DNA of 64,000 nt from assembly GCA_032716605.1 (NCBI GenBank), contig CM064509.1:42653632-42717631 (forward strand). Reading direction: 5' to 3'. The position numbers were made by a program, and so were the translations under genes. Under the pieces are notes generated by a model. The model was not told the DNA's origin. It did not search any database and saw nothing but the letters and a program-made list of their open reading frames with translations. Origin of the DNA: Paralithodes platypus. Lineage: Eukaryota; Arthropoda; Malacostraca; Decapoda; Lithodidae. The number at the start of each line of letters is the position of its first letter. Within the stretch, counting starts at the first letter, position 1. Of this stretch, positions 22,675-31,611 are shown piece by piece.

Positions 22675-24678
22675 TGTTGTTGTTGTTGTTGTTCCCTAAG
22701 CTGCCTGGCCGAACAGCCCCGAGTCCCTGAGAAAGGCCATGGCCACGATCGGGCTTTCCCACAGAGCTCTCATTGAGTGTAGATTGTGTTGTTGGCGTAA
22801 GTGGTTGTGTGAAATGCAGTCTTCTATGATGTGTTTAATGGTATGGGGTGCTGTGTTACATCCCGGGCAGGCGTCGACAACGGAGTCATCCAGTCTCTTC
22901 TGATAGCTCAGGAGAGCTGGATGGTGTCCGCATCTCAGCCTGGCCAGGTGGACTCTGTCCTCGCGAGGAAGGGAGGATTCGGAAGGATGGATTTCGGGAG
23001 GTCGTGCATGCAGCTGTGTGTTGTCTGTGAGTGAGTGGATGGATCGGTGAGAGATATGAGTATGGATGTGCTTCTGGAAGTTGGTTCGGGGTGGGCAGGG
23101 AGGGAGAGAGGACAATAATTGTGTGTGATACCGTGTGCTGGGTGTTGTTTTGATATTTCTTGGTGTCTGTGGGTGTGTTGCCATGTAGTTTAGTGGGTGG
23201 TCTTGGTTCGTGGAGGCTGCTGCCAGGAATTGAGTGCCTCTCATGTCCAGATGGTCTTTGACTTTGAGGATTTTGGTTTCTTGATGTAGGTGATCTGTGG
23301 GTGCAGTAGCTGTGCAGCCTGTAATGATCTTCAGGGCTTTGTTTTGAATAGTCTGTAAGGTCTTATGATGTGTTTCAGCTAGGTTAGAAGCCCAGGCTGG
23401 GCTTGCGTATTCCATCACTGATCTTATGTATTGTTTATATACTGTGGTGGTAGTTTCTTTGTTGTGTCCAAATTTTGTGTGAGCAAGTGACCTGAGGGCG
23501 TTAAGTCTGGGTGTCAGTTTCTTTTTAATGTTTGTGGTGTGCTGTTTGAATGTCATATGAGTATCATATGTTACTCCTAGGATTTTGGGTGTGTGTGTAT
23601 GTGTTAGGGGTGTGTTGTTTATGGTGAGTTGAGGGATGTATTCGTGTTCTCCTGTCCAACTTGTGAGCAGGGTTGCGGTGGATTTGGCTGGGGCTAGATT
23701 AAGTCTGTTTGTAGTGCACCAGCCATGTAGTGTGTTGAGATAGGGTTGAAGGAGATCTGTTGCTCTTTTTGGGTCATGGTGTGTGCATGTGAGTGTTATG
23801 TCATCTGCATAGGAGGCTAAGTTTATTTGGGGCGTATTGGGTGTAGTTATATCGTGCATGTACAGATTGAAGAGTGCGGGCGATAGGACGGATCCTTGTG
23901 GGACTCCGTTTGGAAAGTTTCTGATTTTAGATGACTGACCGGCAAAAGATACGTGTGCACATCTGCCTGCTAGGAAGTTGGCCAGCCACCGTTTTGTGTT
24001 GTTGTGCATGTTTGTGTTGTAGATTTTGTTTGTTAGGTTGTGGCGGGGGATGGCATCGAAGGCTTTACTAATGTCGAGTGTGGCTAATAGTGATCTGTGT
24101 GGTGGTCTAGCTGAATTGATGCCGTCGAAAGCTCTTTGTGTAAGGTCTGTGAGAAGAGTGTTTGTGGAGTGCAGTGGCCTAAAGCCATGTTGTGTTGGAG
24201 CTAGGGGTAGGTCAGGTGTAATTAGTTGTAATACTAGGCGTTCCATGACTTTGGAGGGGGAGCAAAGGAGTGTGATGGGGCGGTGCGAGGAGGGTAGCGT
24301 GGGGTCTTTGTTGGGTTTGGGGAAAGTGATGATGATACCATGCTTCCAAATGTCTGGTATTGTGTTGTGTGAATAGCTGTAGTTTGATATGTTAGTGAGT
24401 GCTTGTATGCCTTGTGGTCCCAGGTGTCTGAGGTGTATGTTGCTTATGTTGTCTAGGCCACAGGTGGGTGAGTGCTTGAGATTGTTGATGATATGCTTTG
24501 TCTGGTGATTGGTGAAGGGTGTATAGTCAGGGTCTGTGGGGAATTGTCTCTTACGTCGGATGACACGTCGGTCGTCTTTGTGAGGTTTTAGGTGGCTGAC
24601 ATGTGAAAAGTGATTGATGAGAGTGTTTGCTTGTTGTTTACATGAAGGAGTAGAGTCTGTTGTTGTGATTGCAGCACA
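22675..24678 (-). mobile_element. 5'-truncated jockey-type LINE
   Basis: A 9 bp target duplication ACCTGTGGT (plus-strand reading) lies at 22666-22674 and 24679-24687. The 3' end on the minus strand runs into an (AAC)n tail (22672-22694 read as GTT repeats). The opposite arm of the foldback (about 21590-21620) shows the related empty site. Confidence 0.85.
22696..24678 (-). CDS. Jockey-type LINE reverse transcriptase, intact frame but 5' truncated
   Basis: The frame runs unbroken to a stop at 22696. It starts within host sequence at 24756, so the first 20 or so residues are not LINE-encoded. RT blocks in order: GLDNISNIHL, HRPITLLCSPSKVMERL, PTQHGFRPLHST, LDISKAFDAI (first Asp), GVPQGSVLSPALFNLYM, SYADDITLT (catalytic Asp pair), and LNLAPAKS in the thumb. 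The C-terminus has a Cys/His motif (CPGC, then HIIEDC). It lacks the endonuclease and ORF1. No internal stops means the insertion is probably recent. The clade within the jockey group is not resolved. Confidence 0.88.
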   Translation of the reverse strand, partial: CAAITTTDSTPSCKQQANTLINHFSHVSHLKPHKDDRRVIRRKRQFPTDPDYTPFTNHQTKHIINNLKHSPTCGLDNISNIHLRHLGPQGIQALTNISNYSYSHNTIPDIWKHGIIITFPKPNKDPTLPSSHRPITLLCSPSKVMERLVLQLITPDLPLAPTQHGFRPLHSTNTLLTDLTQRAFDGINSARPPHRSLLATLDISKAFDAIPRHNLTNKIYNTNMHNNTKRWLANFLAGRCAHVSFAGQSSKIRNFPNGVPQGSVLSPALFNLYMHDITTPNTPQINLASYADDITLTCTHHDPKRATDLLQPYLNTLHGWCTTNRLNLAPAKSTATLLTSWTGEHEYIPQLTINNTPLTHTHTPKILGVTYDTHMTFKQHTTNIKKKLTPRLNALRSLAHTKFGHNKETTTTVYKQYIRSVMEYASPAWASNLAETHHKTLQTIQNKALKIITGCTATAPTDHLHQETKILKVKDHLDMRGTQFLAAASTNQDHPLNYMATHPQTPRNIKTTPSTRYHTQLLSSLPPCPPRTNFQKHIHTHISHRSIHSLTDNTQLHARPPEIHPSESSLPREDRVHLARLRCGHHPALLSYQKRLDDSVVDACPGCNTAPHTIKHIIEDCISHNHLRQQHNLHSMRALWESPIVAMAFLRDSGLFGQAA

Positions 24679-24892
24679 ACCTGTGGTACATACATCCAGT
24701 AAACCCAGAACTTTCCACCATCCACCAATAAATTCGCCGTTTTGCGCCACTTTCACGAAGGTTCACCATGTTATTACATGGCTACCGTAAGCCGATTTCA
24801 GTGTTTTAAGTGACTTATGAATAGCTTAGAGTGTGCTCTTTATGAATATACCAATGAAAGTTATATAGGCCTAGGCCTACAGAAAGTTTGGT

Positions 24893-25600
24893 TTAATGTT
24901 ATTTTAATACCACACATTTTTTTGATATAGGCTATTTGAAGATAAATATTGAATCTATATGCTCTAAAGATCATAAGAAAATTTGTTTTAACCCTCGGCA
25001 AAACCTAATAAAAAAGTATGGTACTAAAATTTCTTTTTCGTAACAAGGTTGTCAATACGGTACTTTCAGTCATCGATAGCTCTAAAGATCATATGAAAAT
25101 GTGTTAAACCCTCGGAAAAACCTAATATAAAAGTATGGTACTAAAATTTAATTTTCGTAGCCTAACAAGGTTGTCAATACGGTACTTTCCCGTTATCAAT
25201 GTACAATCAAGCTGAAGATTGCAGAGTAAACACCATAGACTTCATCGACTTTTCTTTCACCTTCGTATAATCGACAGCCAATTTTTTTATTTTTTTATTA
25301 AGGGATTAGTACTCAACCAGCGGGGGTGTGGGGCGGCAGCCCCCACTCATAATACTAGGTTATTATAATACTAGGTAAGGTTGTTAGGTTAGGCTAATGT
25401 CTTTTCAAATCACTATCGAGGGGCTGTCTCAACATCGATCGATAGGCCTAATGGGGAAAATAGGTTTTCCCGAGATTTCTAATTAATTACAAACACTATA
25501 TATTGATGCAAATGACCAATTTTGTTTATAAAAAACACTCGGAAAATTTGTGGTATTAAAATAAAAAATTTCCGAAAGTTTTTATATGCGTAGGCTAGCC
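24893..25600 (+). repeat. Repeat R1, copy b (empty piggyBac site)
   Basis: It matches 11578-12870 with the MITE absent: TTTTTATTAAGGGATTAGTA is uninterrupted near 25290. The following 80 bases (25600-25680) are the reverse complement of about 21340-21420, which links R1 to the end of the foldback arm. Confidence 0.85.
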
Positions 25601-25859
25601 TAATGTGCAAATGAAAATCGGTATTTTTATTGACCGACGGTACTTTCGGAAAAACTAAATAAGATGGTCACCAATTTTCCCATGGATTTTTTTATTTTTC
25701 CCTGTTAGTTTTCATCAATATATAGTGTTTGGAAATAATTGCAACCCTCGGCGAAACCGTTTTCCCCATTATACAACGATCTTAAGACACGCCGCCCGAT
25801 AGTGGGGAGGGCTATGAAGTACAGGGAAAATGAGGGGTTAAATGCGTAAAACGGCGATT

Positions 25860-26330
25860 TAACGTATTAGCAAAACTTGGCTCGGGTTTTAAGGTATTTT
25901 TAAGGCCTAAAACCCAATATTTCGAAAACCCGAGTCAAGTTTTGGCCAAAGCTGGCTCGGATTTTGCAAGTTTGTAGACAACAAAATGACAGTAACCTCA
26001 TTTAGAAATTTGGCTCAGGTTTCCCGAAATTGCAAAAGCATAAAACCCGAATATTGGAAAACCCGAGCCAAGTTTTGGCAAAACTTGGCTCGGATTTTGC
26101 GAATTTTAAGAGTAAACAAATTACAGTAACCTAATTTAGAATTTTGGCTCATGTTTCCCTAAATTGCAAACCCCAAAAAGCATAATTTTGGAAAACCCGA
26201 GCCAATTTTTGGCAAAACTTGGATCGTATTTTGAGAATCGAAAAAGACTAACTACATGTCGGAAATCGGCTCATGATTTCCCTAATTGCAAAGCCATTTA
26301 ACAAGATTTATCGAAAACGTAGCACTTATT
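25860..26330. repeat. Minisatellite of about 130 bp units, each with a strong hairpin
   Basis: Three units, centred at about 25945, 26070 and 26205, carry CCCGAGCCAAGTTTT then GGC then AAAACTTGGCTCGG, an inverted repeat of 14-15 bp with a 3 base loop. Between hairpins there are shared blocks (ACAGTAACCT, TTTGGCTCATGTTTCCC). The third unit is more diverged. No protein is encoded. Confidence 0.8.
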
Positions 26331-26560
26331 TAAATCATAAATATCCAGTAACATAGACCTAGTACATTGGATACAAACCTAATCCACACCTAACGCCTAC
26401 AATGTGTCCGTAGTACCTAGTAGACCTAAGTGGGATACAACATGGCGGTTGGGCCGGCGCCCATTTAGTAGCCTACCGGTATTCGGCCGTATCTGTAAAT
26501 ACGAATGCGAGGAACTTCGAGCGAATTCCTGATCGAGCGGATGCACAATCCAATCTAATT

Positions 26561-26698
26561 AACTTAACCTAACCTAACCTAACCTAACCTAACCTAACCT
26601 AACCTAACCTAACCTAACCTAACTTAACTTAACTTAACTTAACTTAACTTAACTTAACTTAACTTAACTTAACTTAACCTAACCTAAATGCGCCTCCG
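26561..26698. repeat. Interstitial telomere-like array with variant block
   Basis: An uninterrupted run of AACCT units (arthropod telomere repeat, CCTAA/TTAGG) is followed by about 12 units of AACTT and then a few AACCT again. The same C-to-T change is in every unit of the middle block. Confidence 0.95.
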
Positions 26699-27187
26699 CT
26701 CGCTCGAAGTGTCCAGATACCGTAAATACTACCGCAACTACGAATCTTGTTTCTGAAACCTAGTATATTAACCTAACCAAACAACCCAACCTATCGACAG
26801 AGATGGGCAGGTGGAGTGGACTAAAAAGCTGGTGGACAGACCTCGGGAGACAGGTGAAAATAGCGTGTGTACGAATCGGTGCCGTCTATAGGAAGGTATT
26901 GACAACCATGTTTCGACAAAATTCCATTTTAGTACTATACATTTTTATTAGGTTTTGCCGAGGCTTAAAACACATTTTCATATTATGTTTAGAGCATATA
27001 AAATCCATATGTGTGTTCAAATATTGCAAAATAATTGGTGACCAACTTATTTAGTTATACTGTACTTTCATCGGCGTTTTACCCGGTAATTGTTTAGTGT
27101 ATGACAGTATGGCCTCCTCCTAAAGAAAATGGATTTTTGAGCACAGATTAAACCAAATGTTCACTACTGTATTTACATAGCTGGTCA
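26699..27187. other. Non-coding spacer between the two telomere-like arrays
   Basis: No gene is recognised. It contains a rearranged R1-like piece (26905-27000, including TTTTATTAGGTTTTGCCGAG in reverse) and the transposon-end motif ACTTTCATCGGCGTTTTACC at 27063-27085. Confidence 0.5.
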
Positions 27188-27298
27188 TTAACCTAACCTA
27201 ACCTAACCTAACCTAACCTAACCTAACCTAACCTAACCTAACCTAACCTAACCTAACCTAACCTAACCTAACCTAACCTAACCTAACCTAACCTAACC
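27188..27298. repeat. Interstitial telomere-like array, pure AACCT units
   Basis: About 22 perfect tandem copies of the arthropod telomere unit in the CCTAA orientation. It lies about 90 bp upstream of R1 copy c, which itself contains short TTAGG runs. Confidence 0.95.
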
Positions 27299-27384
27299 AG
27301 ACCCCCGCTGGTCTTGGGTTGAAAAGTGATAAAAAACAACATAGGCCTACCGGTAGGCTATCTCTTACCTCACTATTCAAAGTT

Positions 27385-28100
27385 TTGGGTTTAATGTTAT
27401 TTTAATACCACGAATTTTGTTGATATATTTGAAGATAAATATTGAATCTATATGCTCTAAAGATCATAAGAAAATTTGTTTTAACCCTCGGCAAAACCTA
27501 ATAAAAAAGTATGGTACTAAAATGTCTTTTTCGTAACAAGGTTGTCAATACGGTACTTTCAGTCATCGATAGCTCTAAAGATCATATGAAAATGTGTTAA
27601 ACCCTCGAAAAGACCTAGGCTAATATAAAAGTATGGTACTAAAATTTAATTTTCGTAACAAGGTTGTCAATACGGTACTTTCCCGTTATCAATGTACAAT
27701 CAAGCTGAAGATTGCAGAGTAAACACCATAGAATTTTCATCGACTTTTCTTTCACATTCGTATAGGCTAGGCCTAATCAACAGCCAAATTTTTTTATTTT
27801 TTTTTATTAAGGGAGCACTCAACCAGCGGGGGTGTGGGGGCGGCAGCCCCCACCCATAATACTAGGTTAGGTTAGGTAAGGTTGTTAGGTTAGGCTAATG
27901 TCTTTTCAAATCACTATTGGGGGGGGGGGGGGGGGTCTCAACATTGATCGATAGGCCTAATGGGGAAAATAGGTTTTCCCGAGATTTCTAATTAATTACA
28001 AATACTATATATTGATGCAAATGACCTATTTTGTTTATAAAAAACACTCGGAAAATTTGTGGTAGGCTATTAAAATAACATTTTTCCAAGTTTTGTATTT
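27385..28100 (+). repeat. Repeat R1, copy c
   Basis: It has the same order of landmarks as copies a and b, with the MITE site empty (TTTTTATTAAGGGAGCACTC). A run of about 18 G is present at 27927-27944, where copies a and b have 5 or fewer. Confidence 0.85.
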
Positions 28101-28662
28101 GGTTTAATAGCCTATACACTTCCCAGGTCATTTGAACAGTTCTATTGCTTGATTTTGCTTCTAGGCCTATATAGGCTATCATATAATAGGCCTACACCAT
28201 AGAATACGTTTTTAATAGGCCTAACTAGAAAAAGAGGACTTCGATTAAATTACGAAATTATTTCTAATAGGGCGGCGACAGAGTTCTTGAATATTATCGG
28301 TAAAATTCTAGTTTCACGTACACAGCGACAAAAGGGAGGCGCCGTTGTAAAGGCATAGCTTCCCGACCAACTATGAAGATCAGGGAAATTGCTGGGTAAG
28401 ACGTAATATAATGATAATAAACTACATTAACGACATTAGCCTAACCTAACCTAACCTAGTATTATGTAATAGCTATGGTGCCGCATATGGGGAGAAAATA
28501 TATATTTTTTTTTACAGTAGGCATAATTCCTTATAATGCATTTCCGCCGCTTTGGACATATATAGGAATTAAGTATGGTATATGACAACTCTAAAGTAGC
28601 CATAGAAATTTATGAGTATGCTGTGAAAGCGAAACTAGAATTAAACCATATTATCAAATCAC
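28101..28662. other. Non-coding, likely intron 1 side of the NEIL1-type gene
   Basis: AT-rich sequence with repeated AGGCCTA/TAGGCCTAT pieces and a short AACCT run at 28438-28458. No further exon is recognised here. It lies downstream of the proposed splice donor on the minus strand. Confidence 0.4.
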
Positions 28663-28810
28663 CTTTAATACGGTAAATCTCATGGTTCCAGTTTACGTCA
28701 GGATTCTTGGTCGACACTTCAGACTTCACCACCTGGCCTCCAAATACATGTTTCATACCAATTTCATTGATAAAACGCGAGGCCATGTATAGTTCAGGTC
28801 CCTCTGGCAT
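28663..28810 (-). CDS. NEIL1: NEIL1-type DNA glycosylase, first coding exon
   Basis: The minus-strand frame starts MPEGPELYMASRFINE and continues VFGGQVVKSEVS, NPDVNW and YRIK. The N-terminal PEGPEL is the hallmark of the Fpg/Nei family: after Met removal, Pro is the Schiff-base nucleophile and the following Glu is catalytic. The match to animal NEIL1 (PEGPEL, ASQFVNE-like, VFGG, KS.VS, NPEV, YRI) is clear by eye. Homology stops at a good splice donor, AAAG/GTGATT, at 28663/28662, so the exon is 148 bp with phase 1. The base at -3 of the start codon is A. NEIL1 removes oxidised bases in base-excision repair in the nucleus. The remaining exons are not visible to the left in this window, so either intron 1 is very large or this is an isolated exon. 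Confidence 0.8.
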
Positions 28811-29105
28811 GATAGCGGCTGTCCTCTTCTATTGACAGTACTTTTTAACAATATTATAGGCTAGGCTTGATTCTGGATTCTTGATTTTAGTCTTTAGGGT
28901 TGGTGATCTGGTTCTGGTGATAATTCGGAGAGATGACATGTACAACGGCCCCCTCTATTGCTCTATTGGCGTTGCAATTAGTAGTAGTTGTAGGTCGGAA
29001 AGATTTTGCCTTTACAACGGCAATTTCCTAGGTTTTATGATTTTATAACTACAGTATTGCAATTACAATTTCAATTTGTGTAGTGCTCATATTTGCTTTA
29101 ATATA
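28811..29105. other. Upstream region of the NEIL1-type exon
   Basis: No repeat is recognised. It would hold the 5' UTR or promoter of the minus-strand gene. A GACAG at 28826-28822 (minus reading) could be a splice acceptor of a non-coding first exon, but nothing decides this. Confidence 0.35.
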
Positions 29106-29344
29106 TCACTGATTTTCTTTACGCTTCTTTTCCCTTTTTCTCCATTTGTAAATCACATTCTTTGTTTTATTGATTTTTCCTTCCGCAAAGAGCAGTTCTC
29201 CTATCAGCTTGTCTTCATCTTCTATGTACGGCCTCTGAAATAGTGGTTCTCTTTTTCTTTCTTCCTCGAATTCTGTACACCATAATATGAAGTGTTTCAG
29301 ATCTTCCACTGTTGCTCCGCACATATCACATGCTGTGTCTCCTC
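29106..29344 (-). pseudogene. Old LINE, extreme C-terminus of Pol
   Basis: The frame reads DTACDMCGATVEDLKHFILWC and then a charged tail ending in WRKREKK. The CxxC...HF...C motif is the C-terminal zinc-binding motif of many jockey/I-type LINEs. It continues the fragment at 31034-31324, from which it is separated by the SINE insertion. Confidence 0.7.
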
Positions 29345-31031
29345 CATGGTGTCTCGCTGGTGTAGTGACCAGCGTCTTGGACTTCCACCCAGAAGGCCCA
29401 GGATCGCGCCCACGCTCGGCGCATTAAAGATTTTTCACAAGCACCGAGTCATTACCGTCCCTCATGAGCAAGGGGATGGGGTAGTAGCAGTGGTGGGCAT
29501 GGGCGCACCGATTTGGCGCTCTGCGATCCGGTGCGCATTACCAATATAGAGGAGCGCGGAGCGAGGAGCGGCAAAATTCTGAAATCGGAGTGCAGGCGGG
29601 GAGCGCAGCTAGAAATTCGCGCTCCTTTCTGGCGCTCCAGAGGCGATTTTTACTGTCGACAACAAGTACAAGAACGTCATTATCGTGTACAGTCATCGTA
29701 CCGTTCGTACGGTGTTACTCACGGTGTTAGTGAACTGTGATACAGTGATACTATGATAGTGACAGACTGACAGTGTTACAGTTGTTAACTTGTTTTTTTT
29801 TTTTTTTGGCTTTTGCTAACGCAAAGTAAACCTTACGGGCAAGTTACGGCTTACGAAGGGGCCTAAGGGTAAGTCTGTCCATTTTCGCCAGAAATCAGGT
29901 CCCCGATACTCCGATAGTCGCGAACGTAGCTGAAAAGAGTCAAAATATAAATATATACACTATAGACTTCAGAGACTTTTATCATTTTATGGTATCGATA
30001 CTATCGGAATGTTACTTGAATGTATGGGTGGGAGGGTGGTTTGGGGGATGGTGGGGGGAAGGTAGAAGCGTAATTGACTCGTGTTACAAATATGAAGCCG
30101 ATTGGTGAGGTAGTTTCGCCACCACAGATTTTATTTGTTTTCCTTTTCTTCGTACGGATACGCTGGAAGTGGGTTGTGGGAGGCAGTTGGGGGTGTGGTG
30201 GAGGGAAGGCATAAGGGTAAGGCACTTGTCACACAAATATGGAACCGATTGGTGCAATCGTTTCGCCGCCACAGATTTTTTTTTTTTCCTTGTGAGGCGA
30301 CCGATAGTCAGCGAGTGGGTGGGAGGAGGGGTTTGGGGTAGTGGTGGTGCCGTCACATTATGATATTAAATTATTATTCATTTAATCATGTAATCAACTA
30401 AATACTAATCATGTTGTATTGTTGTTATTGTATTGTTAGGCTTGTTAGAATGTTAGCTTGATAAGTTTAACTGTTTAAGTTTCTCAGTTTGGACAGTTTC
30501 TGTAATTCTTTGTCATATCATAGATATCAATGGACAGTCACAATGTCACAAACTCACAATGATATCAATCATATCATATCATTAATATTTGATTCATTGA
30601 TGTGACATAAAGAATAACAGAAACTGAGAAAGTGAGAAACTTAAACAGTTTAACTTCAGAAAGACACCATGACTGGAGTTTTTTTTTAATATTTTGAATT
30701 CTTGGAATTTGGTGAAGTGAAAGACAAAGGACAAAGGTAAATCATTAAATAACTTCTAGAAGCTGTTTTTTTACTTTTTTTTTTTTATACCTATTTTTGG
30801 GAGCGGGAAGCGCATCGGGTCTGTTGACAAAAGGAGCGCGTGAGCGCTGCCGCATTACCTTATGTCTGATGAGTGCGGAGCGCTTCCGCATTACCGGTCC
30901 CACCGGAGCGCGCCCACCACTGGGTAGTAGTACAGGACCCCAATGGAAATATGCCTAATCGGCCTTATTGGGCTATGCTTAGCTGGCTTAGCATGCGCTA
31001 GCTTTAAGAACTATTATTATTATTATTATTA
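29345..31031 (+). mobile_element. tRNA-headed SINE, split by a hAT element
   Basis: The head (about 29348-29420) has a pol III A box, TGGTGTAGTGACC, and a B box, GGATCGCGCCC, in tRNA spacing. The tail (30931-31031, ATATGCCTAATCGGCC to AAGAAC) ends in an (ATT)n run at 31011-31031. Without the hAT insertion the SINE is about 250 bp. It lies inside the LINE frame, which resumes on both sides. Confidence 0.75.
29488..30922. mobile_element. Non-autonomous hAT element (1435 bp)
   Basis: Its ends are CAGTGGTGGGC and its exact complement GCCCACCACTG. A perfect 8 bp target duplication GGTAGTAG flanks it (29480-29487 and 30923-30930), the hAT hallmark. Subterminal regions are rich in GAGCGCG/GGAGCGC motifs. 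No transposase frame is present. Three related TTCGCC-ACCACAGATTTT and GTGGGAGG blocks recur at about 30030-30330. Confidence 0.93.
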
Positions 31032-31033
31032 TC

Positions 31034-31324
31034 CTGTCTTTTAGTGGTAGGTTGTTTGTTCTGCATTTAAAGAAGATTATTGATGACGGTCGGTTGTCGT
31101 AAAGCTGGTCTTCACCTTTAATATTCTGCTTCCATTTTCTGTAGATTTCAAGACTTGACTTTTCAGCTAGTTCTTCCTTCCACACTCTGCTATCCCAGGT
31201 CTTTATTTTTCTTTTTAGTTCTTCTTTGGTCATAGTCTTAATATGGTTGTAGTTTCCTATGATATTTATGTTTTCCTTGATGGTTTCGATCCAGGTTTCG
31301 AATTATGTGATCGAGCTCGGTTTT
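31034..31324 (-). pseudogene. Old LINE, segment just upstream of its C-terminus
   Basis: The frame 30988-31233 reads KIKTWDSRVWKEELAEKSSL, IYRKWK, YDNRPSSIIFFKCRTN and LPLKDR. This is a typical C-terminal segment of animal LINE proteins, immediately before the CxxC motif found at 29.3 kb. The (ATT)n of the SINE adds false Ile codons at its end. The right edge is the 5 bp target site GTTTT of the gypsy element. Confidence 0.7.
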
Positions 31325-31454
31325 TGTAGGATTTGGCAACACTGGGATACCGATCTGGCAACTATGGACAGCTACCGCTTGAGAAGTAAACAAGAGCTAC
31401 ATCTTCCTGTGTCTTATTTATGGAGTTCCCCTAGCATTATTGGAAGATCCTACA
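31325..31454 (+). repeat. Left LTR of gypsy element C
   Basis: 130 bp, TG...CA, with an 8 bp inverted terminal repeat. It is followed at once by TGGCGCAGTGTG, the likely primer-binding site. Confidence 0.95.
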
Positions 31455-31611
31455 TGGCGCAGTGTGTTTGACCAAGGCCTATGACCTTCAACAATGTCTC
31501 GGTCTCACAGGATATTCCACAGCACCCCCAGGGGACGCAGGTCAGCTCCTACCATGGGTCATGCAGTGCCTCACGACCTAGCAACCACCATGACTCAAGC
31601 ACAGGCGGTAA

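Larger units (their letters stand above)
21336..24885. repeat. Large foldback: arms 21336-22166 and 22496-24885
   Basis: The left arm, read forward, matches the right arm read backwards. Landmarks: CATATAAAAACTTTCTGTA, AAGCTATTCATAAGTCACTT, CATGTAATAACATGGTGAAC, GGCGAATTTATTGGTGGATG, CCGAATCATATG, CAGAATTGTCTCAATAG. The left arm carries a 382 bp pogo-type MITE and the right arm a 2.0 kb LINE. Each serves as the empty site for the other's insertion. Outward ends begin with GGTAAAACGCCGATGAAAGT. Confidence 0.85.

Noticed and set aside
26803..27054. 83-codon frame between the telomere-like arrays
   Set aside because: It overlaps an R1-like repeat piece and has no recognisable content.
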